Positions 1 through 8,400 of a stretch of 20,000 nucleotides of DNA are shown piece by piece. Position 1 is the first letter of the stretch; each line of letters begins with the position of its first letter. A model generated the notes under the pieces. It worked only from the letters and a program-made list of their open reading frames with translations. It did not search any database and was not told the DNA's origin. The translations under genes and the position numbers were made by a program. The stretch lies in the NCBI GenBank assembly GCA_963575745.1, contig CAUYUJ010022065.1, forward strand, positions 10,001 through 30,000, read 5' to 3'. The DNA comes from Prorocentrum cordatum. Lineage: Eukaryota; Sar; Dinophyceae; Prorocentrales; Prorocentraceae.

Positions 1-80
1 TGTGTGTCTGTGCGTGTGTGTGTGCGTGTGTGTGTGTGTGTGTGTGGGTGTGTGTATGTGTGTTTTCCCCCTCCTGACAA
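1..80 (+). repeat. (TG)n microsatellite at the truncated 3' end of a family-B element
   Basis: The window opens in a TG/TGCG microsatellite running into a TTTTCCCCCTCCTGAC stretch. The same order, TGTGTCTGTGTG then a T/C-rich tract then CTCCTGA, ends the three fuller B copies near 2914, 8894 and 16050. I therefore read this as the tail of a fourth B copy whose TG tract has expanded and whose 5' part lies outside the window. Confidence 0.5.
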
Positions 81-224
81 GCTTGCTTTTGCCTTCGAAA
101 GCAGCACCAAGTCCATGCCCAATCCACGCCGGTGTCGGCGCAGCCGGCCTCGTTGTTCTCGCGCCGCCCTCGCCCTCTCTTCCGCCGCCGCGCGGGCAGG
201 CCCGCTCCTCTCCCTCCTTTAATT
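81..224. other. GC-rich spacer, partly shared with 13021-13066
   Basis: No gene is visible. Positions about 131-175 (GTGTCGGCGCAGCC... TTCTCGCGCCGCCC) align with 13024-13060 (ATGTCGGCGCAGGC... TTCTCGCGTCGCCC). In both places this module lies on the 5' side of the left arm of a family-A element, so the repeated unit is longer than the A element itself. Confidence 0.5.
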
Positions 225-390
225 CGAGCGTGTCCCCCCACAGGGGGACTTGCGACGAAAAATAAGACAATATGAAACATACTCAAACTTGTGTATATAT
301 ATATATATATATAAATATAAATAATTCCCCGATTATGTGTTGGCTATTTTTGACTATTCCCCCCCCTGTAGAGGGACAGGGCCGACTTGA
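225..390 (+). mobile_element. Family-A inverted-repeat element, copy A1
   Basis: The left arm (GTGTCCCCCCACAGGGGGAC) and right arm (CTGTAGAGGGACAGGGCCGA) are degenerate reverse complements. They enclose an AT-rich interior with a (TA)n tract at about 294-313 and the family motif GGCTATTTTTGACTATTCCC. Five other copies (A2-A6) share the order left arm, ACGA/A-rich stretch, CCCC(G/A)NCTATTTT block, TGTAGAGGGACAGG, CCCGACTT. There is no coding capacity. It is most likely a MITE-like non-autonomous element; a structured RNA unit is an alternative. Confidence 0.6.
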
Positions 391-487
391 CCCTGCTCCC
401 CCCCCCCGCCCTCCACGCCGCGAGCACCCTCGGGCTCCCGGGCGTTCGGGGCCGTGCGCTCTCCCTCCCCGAGCACCGCGGCAGGCC

Positions 488-649
488 TGACGTCGGACGT
501 GTCTCCCCACAGCGGGATTTTGGACGAACGCACACAAAAACTACCAACAAAAAAAAAATGCCCTAACATTCGCAAAAACGAAGTCCCCAACCGATGTTTT
601 GCTGATTCTTTGTGAAGATCCCCTTTGTAGAGGGACAGGCCCGAGTGAA
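488..649 (+). mobile_element. Family-A inverted-repeat element, copy A2
   Basis: The left arm GTCGGACGTGTCTCCCCACA at about 492-511 continues into GCGGGATTTTGGACGA, matching A4 and A6. The right arm TGTAGAGGGACAGGCCCGA (626-644) is close to the reverse complement of the left arm. The interior is A-rich, then CCCCAACCGATGTTTTG. It lies about 98 bp after A1 in the same orientation, so A1 and A2 form a head-to-tail pair, as A3 and A4 do. Confidence 0.65.
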
Positions 650-767
650 GGCAAGCCCCGCCTCGCTGCGGGTCCCCCGCCCCCTCCCTCCAGGAGGCGC
701 GGCGACCCGTCGGGGGTGTGGAGCCCCGAGGCACCAATGGTTCGGAGTCCCGAAGCGGTGCGTGTGA
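650..767. other. GC-rich spacer
   Basis: No gene or clear repeat is recognised. The sequence is GC-rich with short C runs and leads directly into the hairpin cluster. Confidence 0.4.
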
Positions 768-769
768 CA

Positions 770-934
770 GACCGTGCGGTGACCTCGAAATGCCCCAAGA
801 CCTCACCGCACGGTCCGTCACCGCACGGTCTTGGGACCTCGGAAGCCCCTGTCGCCCGAAACGTCCTCGGAGAACACGACCCGAGTCCCAAAACCGTGCG
901 GTGACCCCGAATGCCCACCGACTCACCGCACGGT
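770..934. repeat. Cluster of alternating inverted repeats (ACCGTGCGGTGA / TCACCGCACGGT)
   Basis: The 12-13 nt motif occurs in four full arms of alternating orientation: 770-782, 803-815, 818-829 and 893-904, plus 923-934. Positions 770-815 form a hairpin with perfect 13-bp arms. Positions 818-842 pair with 881-904 over about 24 bp (TCACCGCACGGT then C/T, TTGGGAC, TCGG). Positions 893-934 form a third hairpin. The 770-815 and 893-934 units are also direct copies of each other, sharing the loop text CGAAATGCCC / CGAATGCCC. Such a cluster could extrude cruciforms or fold as RNA. Confidence 0.85.
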
Positions 935-1049
935 GTGGTCACCACCCCGTTTGGGGGCCCCCGATCCGTGTCAGGGGCCGAGCACGGGCCCGGCAGGCCG
1001 AGGTCTGCGAGAGCGCGCCCCGAGGGGAGCAAGACGAGCGCTGGGCGAC

Positions 1050-1262
1050 CTCCTCCTCCTCCTCCTCCTCCTCCTCCTCCTCCTGCTCCTCCTGCTCCTC
1101 CTGCTCCTCCTCCTCCTCCTCCTCCCTCCTCCTCCTCCTCCTGATCCCTCCTGCTCCTCCTGCTCCTGCTCCTCTCCTGTCCTCTCTCCTCCTCCTTCTT
1201 CCCCTCCTCCTCCTCCTCCTCCTCCTCCTCCTCCTCCTCCTCCTCCTCATCCTCCTCCTCCC
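1050..1262 (+). repeat. (CTC)n pyrimidine tract
   Basis: About 200 bp of CTC/TCC repeat with TGCTCC and CCTTCTTCCCC interruptions. It is homopyrimidine on the plus strand. All three forward frames (poly-S, poly-P, poly-L) and the reverse frames (E, R, G) stay open, so the long open frames here are artefacts. Similar tracts are at 2191, 4019, 9676, 11857 and 14338. Confidence 0.95.
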
Positions 1263-1369
1263 TCACAATTACTCAATATAAATACTACTCTCCCTCTTCC
1301 CCTGATGACGTCTTGGGAGTAGCCGCCCCCCCCCCCCGCGTACTGTTTTTTTCACACAGGTTTCCCTGG

Positions 1370-1975
1370 AGTTGGGTTTTCGCCGGCATGTTTTTCAAAA
1401 TGCTGCTCTCGATGAGGCGCTGGCCTCATTTTCGGGCCCCGCTCGTTCCGAATCGTGCTCCCGCTGCAGCGCTGGCCTCATTTCCGCCCGCGCCTGCACG
1501 CCCGAGCCGGCGCCCGGGCCGGTACTCGGGCCGGGTCTGGAGCCGGTGCCGGCTGGCGCCGGAAAATCGAGTTCCGAGGCGGCGCCGAAAAAAGGACATT
1601 TCAATACACATTTTTCTTTTGAAACTGCTGAATTTATGCTTCCGGCGCCCGGGAGGCCTCCTCGGCCGATTCCGACGCCCGGGCCGGCGCCCGAGCCGGC
1701 GCCCGGGCCGGACGCCCGAGCCGGCGCCCTGGCCGCGTTCTGGCCGGCGCCGGAAAATCGAGTTCCGAGGCGACGCCGAAAAAAAACCATTCCGATACAT
1801 TTGTCTTTTGAAAATGCTGAATTTCTGCTTCTGGCGCCCGGGAAGCCTCCCGGGCCGATTCTGCCGTGCTTCCGCTCGTTCCGAATCGTGCTCCCGCTGC
1901 AGCGCGGGCCTCATTTCCGCGCTTCCGCTCGTTTCGACTCGCGCTCCCGCTGCAGCGCTGGCGTCATTTCCCGTG
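1370..1975. repeat. GC-rich minisatellite block with two interleaved repeat units
   Basis: Unit X (GCTCGTTCCGAATCGTGCTC plus CCGCTGCAGCGCTGGCCTCA) occurs at 1441, 1874 and 1927; a related CTGGCCTCATTTTCG piece lies at about 1421. Unit Y, with GGAAAATCGAGTTCCGAGGC at 1561 and 1752 (offset 191), includes CTTTTGAAA(C/A)TGCTGAATTT and GGCGCCCGGGA(G/A)GCCTCC. Between the Y copies is a GCCCGGGCCGGCGCCCGAGC repeat. The TTTTCAAAATGCTGCTCTCG text at 1391-1410 resembles the 84-bp array unit at 11160-11600. Confidence 0.85.
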
Positions 1976-2190
1976 CCATGCCACGGCATGCAATGCAATG
2001 TTAGGTTCATGCTACGCTTCGCGGTGCTCTTCTACGCCATGCCATGCCGTGCTCTAGAATGCATCGCGTACCCTTTCGGGATCATTGCCCTGCTCGACAT
2101 CCGACTGTGCGAGTGGAGAGGGGATCTGCGCCATGGTAAGGGATGGGAGGGAGGGGTAGGATGCCAGATATGACGCGAGCGCACCTAGCT
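1976..2190. other. Unique spacer with CCATGCC-type words
   Basis: No gene is recognised. It contains repeated GCCATGCC/GCATGCAATG words and a small CATGCC-AC-GGCATG hairpin near 1977. An ATG directly followed by GTAAGG lies at about 2133, which resembles a splice donor, but nothing else supports an exon. Confidence 0.4.
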
Positions 2191-2509
2191 TGCCTCCTCC
2201 CCCTCCTCCTCCTCCTCCTCCTGCCTCCTCCTCCTCCTCCTCATCTCCTACTCCTCCTCCTCCTCCTCCTCCTCCTCCTCCTCCTCCTCCCTTCCTGCTC
2301 CTGCTCCTCCTGCTCCTCCTGCTCCTCCTCCTCCTCCTCCTCCTCCTCCTCCTCCTCCTCCTCCTCCTCCTCCTCCTCCTCCTCCTCCTCCTCTCCTCCT
2401 CCTCCTCCTCCTCCTCCTCCTCCTCCTCCTCCTCCTCCTCCTCCTCCTCCTCCTCCTCCTCCTCCTCCTCCTCCTCCTCCTCCTCCTCCTCCTCCTCCTC
2501 CTCCTCCTG
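2191..2509 (+). repeat. Long (CTC)n pyrimidine tract
   Basis: About 320 bp, almost entirely CTC repeat with a few TGCTCC and TCATCTCCTA interruptions. It is the longest trinucleotide tract in the window and homopyrimidine on the plus strand. It can form triplex or H-DNA. All six frames lack stops across it, so no coding claim is justified. Confidence 0.97.
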
Positions 2510-2670
2510 GGAGCCCCGAAGGGGCGTGGAGCCTCCGAGGCCCCCGGGCCGACCCGTGGCGGCGGGGGCCTCCGGAGAGGCGCCTCGAACACCCCCCCCG
2601 GGCTGCGGCTCCGCGCTCGCGGCGTGCGCCAGGCGCCGGCTCCGCGGGAGCTCGCCGCACCGTCCTCGAG
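2510..2670. other. GC-rich spacer upstream of B1
   Basis: GC-rich sequence with no gene recognised. The last 40 bases (GCGGGAGCTCGCCGCACC) resemble the bases just before B3 (GCGGGAGCTGCCGCGGCC near 15851), suggesting the repeated unit around B elements reaches upstream of the GGGGCCCC start. Confidence 0.35.
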
Positions 2671-2914
2671 GGGGCCCCAGGACACACGGAGAAACACACA
2701 CACACAGAATATAAGGATTCCCCATACTTTCCCATATCTTGCAGCTTGTCCAATATGTCCCATCTTCTCCCATGCGTTCCCAAACAAAAGGGATTCTGCA
2801 TATTATCCGATATTTTCTGGGTTTTCGTCGCCCCCCCCCACTTCCCATATTTTCCTATCTTTCCCTGGGACTCGGCGATGCATTGTGTCTGTGTGTGTGT
2901 TCTTCCTCCTCCCT
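2671..2914 (+). mobile_element. Family-B interspersed element, copy B1
   Basis: It begins GGGGCCCCAGGACACAC and continues through an A/C-rich stretch, several CCCATAYTTTCC-type words and TATTTTCTGGGTTTTCG. It ends with CATTGTGTCTGTGTGTG plus TTCTTCCTCCTCCCTG. B2 and B3 share this order; B1 is longer because of about 80 extra bases of CCATACTTTCCCATATCTTG-type sequence. The CACACA start and TGTGTG end form an imperfect terminal inverted repeat. There is no coding capacity. Confidence 0.7.
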
Positions 2915-3565
2915 GTCAATCAAAGCTGTGCGCGGCCCGCTTAGCTTAGACCGGAGGAGTTGCGCTCTCGACCCGCGGGTCAAAAAAGTTCTTCCTCCTC
3001 CCGACGCCGCCTCTCCCCCCCCCCCTTCTGGGGGTGCACAACAAAAAAAGGGGCCCCGAAGGAAGAGGGTAACCTGGACCCTGCGGCCCCCCCCCCCGCC
3101 GGGACCACATCCTCCTCCCGGGCCGCCGTGGAGCGGTCGCCGGGGCCCGCGGAGGGGCCGAGCAAAGGCCTCGGAGCCCGTTGCGCGCAGGACCCGTCCC
3201 TGGACGACGACGTCCCCTCCTCGCCCTCCTTCCCCAGGGCTCCCAACGTCGCGCTCCGCGCTCCCCGAAGCGCCAAGCGCGAATGACTTCGCGCTCTCGC
3301 GCCGCCCCCCCCCAAAGGGAGAAAAGGAGGGCGAGGAGGAGGGGGAGAAGGAACGAGGACCGCGAAGCGCGAATAACTTCGCGCCCTCGTGGGAGCTCTT
3401 GCTTCCTCGCCCCTCAGCCAGACAGAGCGCGACGAAGGGCGGCGGGGGTTCGGGGGGCACTTCTCGTCGTGCTGCTTGGAGATGGGCAACAGGATGGTCG
3501 TGACCTCAGCAGCATCCAGACGACAACAGCGTCGACGACCAGAGGGGGATCGGGAGGAGGAACAA
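2915..3565. other. GC-rich spacer containing a duplicated 20-nt hairpin
   Basis: No gene is recognised; open frames are arginine/proline-rich, as expected for GC-rich DNA. Two near-identical hairpins lie at 3276-3295 (AGCGCGAA-TGAC-TTCGCGCT) and 3366-3385 (AGCGCGAA-TAAC-TTCGCGCC), 90 bp apart in the same orientation. C and G homopolymer runs are frequent. Confidence 0.6.
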
Positions 3566-3757
3566 TAGAGGAACGGCACGATGCATCATTCACACATTCG
3601 GAGGTCCGCGCGGATTTCAGGGATCGGCGGTGACCCTCCTCCCTGGCGCGTGGAGCGAGCCAGGGGCGGCGCTGAAGGAGATGCCAGAGGGGCCCCCGGC
3701 GCCGATCCAAGAAATCGGCGACAAGCTCCAAGAATTTTCCGTCAAGCAGCTTCCCTT
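3566..3757 (+). mobile_element. Family-C terminal-inverted-repeat element, copy C1
   Basis: The core left arm at 3600-3629 (GGAGGTCCGCGCGGATTTCA then GGGATCGGCG) matches the reverse complement of the core right arm at 3700-3729 at about 23 of 30 positions. The outer flanks (AGAGGAACGG... at 3566 and ...CTTCCCTTC near 3755) are weaker inverted matches in line with C2. The interior holds the family marker GCCAGGGGCGGCGCTG. C2 is in opposite orientation and C3 in the same. No open frame is of interest. Confidence 0.75.
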
Positions 3758-3820
3758 CAGAAGCGGGAGGCAGGCTTCAGAATGGTGCTGGGGCGTGTAC
3801 CGGGTGCGCCCGGGAATCCG

Positions 3821-3995
3821 CCGACCCCCGCTGTCCCCGGGGCGAGAGCGCGTGTGAATTGCTTGGCCGTCCCCCTCACCCTTCCCTCCCCTCCCCCAGG
3901 GTCCAAGCCCCGACCGCCGACCCCCGCTTTCCCTGGGGTGAGAGCGCGTGTGAGATGATTGGCCGTCCCCCATCCCCCTTCCCTCCCCTCCGCCA
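3821..3995 (+). repeat. Tandem duplication, 96-bp period
   Basis: CCGACCCCCGCTGTCCCCGG followed by GGCGAGAGCGCGTGTGAATT at 3821 recurs at 3917 as CCGACCCCCGCTTTCCCTGG, GGTGAGAGCGCGTGTGAGAT. Both copies then read TTGGCCGTCCCCC and CTTCCCTCCCCTCC. It is a recent, slightly diverged duplication with no coding evidence. Confidence 0.9.
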
Positions 3996-4001
3996 CCTGC
4001 A

Positions 4002-4106
4002 CCTGCACCTCCACCTCCACCTCTTCCTCCTCCTCCTCCTCCTCCTCCTCCTCCAATTCCTCCTCATCCTCCTGTTTTTCCTCCTCCTCCTCCTCCTCCT
4101 CCTCCA
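4002..4106 (+). repeat. (CTC)n tract with a CACCTG/CACCTC leader
   Basis: A short CACCTGCACCTC hexamer run passes into (CTC)n with AATTCC, ATCC and GTTTTTC interruptions. It is homopyrimidine on the plus strand, like the other CTC tracts. Confidence 0.93.
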
Positions 4107-4179
4107 CCCAAGGGCCCAAACTCTCGTTTCAGAGGGGGGGGGGGGGGCGCGAGCTCCCCGGCGCCTCCCCGGCGCCTCC

Positions 4180-5410
4180 GCGTGGCCCCAAAGACGCGCG
4201 CCAAAAGACGGCCCCGCATCGCCAAACGGCTGGCCCAAGACGCCCACGATCGCTCCATCACGCCCCAAGACGCCTTCGAAACGCCCCAAGAGAGGCCCAA
4301 GAGCCTTCCAAAGAGGGTCTCAACAGGCACAACATCTGGGTTGCCTTAGGTGCTTCATTGTTTCTGGGGTGGTCGTCTTCTCGAGCTTCCGACGCCCCAA
4401 AATGGCCCAAGAGGCCCAGTATAGTGAGGGCCCCAGGACGGCCCAAGAGAAATCCAAGAGGGCCCAAATAAGGGCCGAAGGCGACCAAATATCGCCCAGC
4501 CCCCTAAACGGCCTGCATGGGCGCTTCAAAACTGCCCCCACGAGGCGCAGCCAGCCCCCCCTCCCCAAAAGCTCACAAGAAACCCCCAGAATCCCACCAG
4601 CCCGCTGGGCGTAGGTGGTCTAGGGCGCTTCCTCTCTCAACCCCCGTGTTCTCCTTCGGTGAAGGGGTTTACCCCTCCCCCTACCTCCTCCCCTGGACCT
4701 GAACGGGGGGGACCGCGACGCGCTGGAAAGCCCAAGATGGCCCAATATGGCCCCAAGAGCGCCTCGGAAAGCCCAAGACGACCTCCAAGATGGCTCAAGA
4801 CAGCGCAGGATGCCTCAAGATGGCACCCAAGATGTCCCAAAGGCCCCAAGACCGCCCCAAGATGGCTCCCAAGTGGTCAAAAGCTCCCCAGGGACGCCCC
4901 GAAGAAGCCAACATCCTTCCAACACCCAGGGCAAATCAATGTTCGTTGCTTTCTCGCCCGTTCGTTTTCCATGGCCATGCGAGGCCTCAACATGGCTCCG
5001 AGATGGCCCAAGAGGGCCCCAAGAGAGGCTCAAGAGAGCTCCAAGACGGCCCCAAGAGCGCCCAAGAGAGCTCCAAGAGGCGACTTGCGAGGCTCCCAAA
5101 CGGCACCGCTAAACGACCCCCCCCTCTTCGTTGAACAATATCCTCCAAGATGGCCCCAAAAGCGCTCCCAAGGCTCCCGGGGGCGCCTAAGAGGGCCCCA
5201 GGAGGCGCCAAGGAGGCCGCAAGAGGCGCCCAACAGGCCCCCAAGGGGCTCCCGAGAGACCCCCAAGCTGCCCCCAGAGGTTCCCCGAGGCACCCGAGAC
5301 GCTCCAAGAGGCCCGAAGGACCGCCAAGAGCCAAGACGCAAAAGAGACCCAAGAAAACCCCAATACGGCCCCAAGCGCACAAGGGTGCCCCAAGAGCGCT
5401 CCAAGTTGGG
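4180..5410 (+). repeat. Degenerate CCCAAGA minisatellite array
   Basis: About 1.2 kb built from words such as GCCCCAAGATGGC, GCTCCAAGAGG and GCCCAAGAGCG, with a period of roughly 10-12 bp that drifts. Interruptions occur at about 4325-4380, 4600-4700 and 4905-4985. Open frames rich in arginine, lysine, proline and glutamine follow from the repeat and are not evidence for a protein. At 4617-4699 nested inverted segments (GGTCTAGGG/CCCTGGACC, AACCCC/GGGGTT, CCTTC-GGT-GAAGG) suggest a small foldback inserted in the array. Confidence 0.8.
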
Positions 5411-6417
5411 CCCTTCCTCTGCGTGCTGCCCACTTACCTGATCGGGGCAGCTCCTCTGGGCATCGTCTCTGGATGGGCTGGAGGGGTACTTTTTTTGATC
5501 GCGACCGCAAACGGGCACCCGCGCGGCGCCAAAGGGTCGGACAGCACAAAACCAAGGCGTACGGCGCAAGTGTCGCCAGCGTGGCGCAGGAAAAGGGCCA
5601 CGATGGTGGCGAGAACTACCTAACGGATCACGCGGCAACGCGGCAGGGGCCAGGGCGAACTTGGAAAACAGAAGAAGCAACAGAAGGAAAAGGCGCAGCG
5701 AACTGCTGGTGTTTTTTTTTTGGGGTCGGCGGCTCCAAGGCAACGGTCAGGGAGCGGAAGCGGCGCCCGAGATGCGGCAGGGTGCGAATTTGCGAACACA
5801 GCCGCCAATGTTGGCAAGCCAGTTCGCACCTGCAAAGCAAGCTCGCAGCTGCACATGCACAGAACAAAATGGACTAAATTCGAAGCAAACGCGCATAGGC
5901 GCAGCAGCGTGAACCGAAGTAAACGAGCTGCAGAGTGTGCGAAGACAGCGGGGTGAGTCGCCGTCTCGGCGCCAGACTCCAGGCCATCTGCCCACGCCGA
6001 ACGGCTGTACACGTAACCGGGCAGAACGCGGAGGAAGACACGAGGCTGCGCGAGCGCGGAAGGCTGAACCACTCAGCGCTCTGTCCTCGGAATCCTCCAC
6101 TCAGCCGTGGGGGGCCAGCGGCAGCCGAAGGCGCACCGAGTCCGGCACCCGAAGCGGGTAGGCCCGCAGGCGGCCGAGACGGTGCGCGGGGGCTGGTGGG
6201 CCTACGCAAAGCGTCTCGAATTCCCAGGTAGTGCCCAAGAAGCCCACGACACGTCAACGGTGGACTCTCTTCTTGAGGCCAGCGGAATGGCGCAGGCCTC
6301 TTGAACAAAGAGGTGTGCCAAGCGATTCGCTTGTCTCATGCTGCTGCGAGGGGATCTTGGAAGCTTGGAGGGGTCACATTGCACGAGCGCTGAACTTACA
6401 CATGTGAATGCATAGGG
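5411..6417. other. Mostly unique block, possible exon remnants on either strand
   Basis: This is the longest stretch without tandem repeats. On the minus strand, GATCAG then GTAAGT at about 5434-5445 is a close splice-donor match. The frame before it ends in residues such as GRDQKKYPSSPSRDDAQRSC. On the plus strand a hydrophobic frame covers about 5405-5510 (FLCVLPTYLIGAAPLGIVSG), and another open frame spans 5473-5877. A donor-like GGGGTGAGT lies at about 5949 on the plus strand. The candidates overlap on opposite strands, so at most one can be right. A small GGTGCGAA/TTCGCACC hairpin lies at 5781-5830. No family is recognised. Confidence 0.25.
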
Positions 6418-7370
6418 ACATACGAACACGTGTACATGTGAATGTATATATATATATATGTAAATATATATATATATATATATGTGTATGTGTGTGTTAA
6501 CAGCCATGCGTACGCACGTACAACTGTATATGCCCTATATATATGGAGAGAGAGAGAGAGACAGAGACACGCAGGAGACTGTACGAACATATGTGTGCAT
6601 ACGCAAAGTATATATATATATTATATATACGTGTATGAGCGCGTGGATGTGTAAGGTATGCATGGTTGCAAACATACATACACAAACGCGCATGCGTGCA
6701 TACTCCCATATTTACATAATTACAAATACACATCCACACATCCGCATGCATACGTACATATATACATACATACATACACACATGCATACATACACACATA
6801 CATACACACGCACATGCATACATGCACGCACACACACATACAAACACCTACAGACATGCATATCTGCATATAGACATACATACTTCGCGCATGATATGGT
6901 TACATGACTACGTTCGTACATGCACGCGCATACACGCATGTATGCATGTATGCATGCATGCATGCATGCATGCGGGCCGATGTATACACAATCATACACA
7001 CATGCGGGCGTCCATACATTGCATACATACTTCCCGGCATACATACATACATATATGTGTATACATACGTTCACCCATGCAAGTAAACCAACAACACATC
7101 TGTGCATACACGCATACATACATGTACGCATACATGCATACGTACATACATACAAACAAACATGCATAAGTGCATACACGCAGACGGACATACACACATG
7201 CATACATACAGGTTCTGAGACATACGTACATGCCTGTATGCAGCACTATGCACATTCATACTTGCATGCATACCTGCATCATCATATGTATACATACACA
7301 TATAGTCATACACATCTATATACATATACACATACACACGTCCACACAGAAACACCGACAGACAGACAAG
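6418..7370. repeat. Alternating purine-pyrimidine repeat region: (TA)n, (CATA)n, (GCAT)n, (CA)n
   Basis: About 950 bp consist almost wholly of alternating purine and pyrimidine. There are (TA)n runs at about 6445-6482 and 6609-6629, a (GA)n run at 6546-6561, tetranucleotide CATA/CATG/TACA repeats throughout, and a self-complementary (GCAT)n run at about 6938-6972. Both strands stay open in several frames (C, V, Y, M on one strand; H, T, I, Y on the other). Such DNA is prone to Z-form and cruciform structures and to length change. Confidence 0.95.
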
Positions 7371-7469
7371 AAATACATATTGAAATTATGGTCTCCGAAG
7401 CCAAGACCCATCCCTCCTTCTTTCCCCTACACCCGCGCAAGGGGGGGACGGGGAGGTTACAACCCCGCC

Positions 7470-7612
7470 GCCCCCTAGCGGTGCAAAGGGGTGTTTGGGA
7501 CGACCACCCCCCCTCGCCTCGCGCCAGCACGACGACGACGTCGTCGTCGCGCTTGTGGGCGCGAGGGGGGATGACGACAACCCCGCAAACCCTAGTGTTC
7601 TGGGGGAGGGGG
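7470..7612. repeat. Foldback on a perfect 20-bp palindrome
   Basis: The centre at 7530-7549, CGACGACGACGTCGTCGTCG, is a perfect palindrome. Outward, 7504-7525 (ACCCCCCCTCGCCTCGCGCC region) pairs with 7553-7572 (GGGCGCGAGGGGGGATGA region). GTGTTTGGG near 7491 pairs with CGCAAACCC near 7585. GCCCCCT at about 7470 pairs with the GGGGGAGGGGGC run at about 7602. Arms are about 60-70 nt with small indels and essentially no loop. No open frame is of interest. Confidence 0.75.
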
Positions 7613-7919
7613 CGGAGACTTGGGGGTCCCCCATGCAAGCGCAGAGCGCGCCATTCCAGAGCTTGAAGAATCGAGGGTGCTACAAATGTGTCTGGGGCGG
7701 TCGAGGCGAGGGAGGAGGGATGAGAAAGGCGAGGAGAGAGTCGGTGGAGCAGGAGAGCAGGCGGAGAGAGAGAGAGAGAGAACAAACAAAAACAAAACAA
7801 AAAAAAAAAGAAAGGAGGGGGAAGAACAGGGAGAAGAAATCGTTACCGCGACATCGTCCTGACCTTCCCATGTGACCGAGGTGGAGCTACTGTCACTGCA
7901 ACTGGCGCGTGTAGGGGTG
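7613..7919. other. Spacer with (GA)n and A-rich tract
   Basis: No gene is recognised. An AGAGAGAG run at about 7766-7780 is followed by an A-rich ACAAACAAAAACAAAACAAA tract ending near 7812. The open frames on both strands are low complexity. Confidence 0.5.
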
Positions 7920-8222
7920 CGGGAGAGGGGCACGCCAGGGACGAGGGAATTTGGCGGAAAAGAGGGGCGAGGAACGGGGAGACTGGGGGGGAGACGCGGC
8001 GGGGAGAGAGGGGGGGGGAGAAGGGCGCAAGGGAGGGGAGAGAGGCGGGATGCTGGGAGAGAGGGGATACTGGGAGGGAGGGGGAGACAGAGGGGGGATA
8101 CTGGGAGAGAGGGGGAGGGGAGGAGGGATACTGGGAGGGAGGGGGAGGGAGGGAGAGACAGAGAGGGGGATACTGGGAGGGAGGGGGATACTGGGAGAGA
8201 GGGGGAGGGGATACTGGGAGGG
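7920..8222 (+). repeat. G-rich minisatellite, GGGATACTGGGAGRGAGGGG units
   Basis: From about 8047 to 8222 the text GGGAT(A/G)CTGGGAG(G/A)GAG plus a G run repeats about seven times, at roughly 8047, 8064, 8095, 8125, 8166, 8184 and 8206, with variable spacing of 17-41 bp. The preceding 120 bp are also GA-rich. Almost every unit has four or more G runs of length three or more, so the plus strand can form G-quadruplexes. Confidence 0.85.
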
Positions 8223-8287
8223 TGCGCCGAAGAGGAAGTGGAGTCAAGCAAAAGAGCATTGGCGCAGCATGCGCGACAACGTCCGCG

Positions 8288-8382
8288 ACTGGCTCACGTC
8301 ACGATTCGCGCCGGCGCCGTCTTGGAATGAGCCATGCATAGGTATTCCCTGGCAGACCCAGTGCGAATCGTGACGTAACCAG
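8288..8382. repeat. Element E: 21-bp inverted-repeat pair, 95 bp overall
   Basis: Positions 8289-8309 (CTGGCTCACGTCACGATTCG then C) are reverse complementary to 8363-8382 with one indel and one mismatch; the inner 14 bases ACGTCACGATTCGC match perfectly. The 53-nt loop contains the palindrome GGCGCC. It could be a small MITE or a stem-loop; no second copy is in the window. Confidence 0.8.
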
Positions 8383-8400
8383 CCGTTTCCTCTCTCCCCC

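Noticed and set aside
2130-2142. ATG immediately followed by GTAAGG as a start codon abutting an intron
   Set aside because: No upstream promoter signal and no downstream exon or acceptor could be tied to it; a chance match is likely.
2054-2949. Long open frames over the (CTC)n tract, on both strands
   Set aside because: Pure low-complexity translation (poly-S/L/P or poly-E/R/G), present in every frame.
4786-4800. CCAAGATGGCTCAAG resembling the 3' end of the dinoflagellate spliced leader
   Set aside because: Only TGGCTCAAG matches, it is one variant of the surrounding CCCAAGA minisatellite, and no donor or Sm-type site follows.
6418-7370. Cysteine/valine/tyrosine-rich and histidine/threonine-rich frames that look like small secreted peptides
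   Set aside because: They are direct translations of CATA/TGTA repeats; no signal peptide or conserved cysteine spacing is credible.
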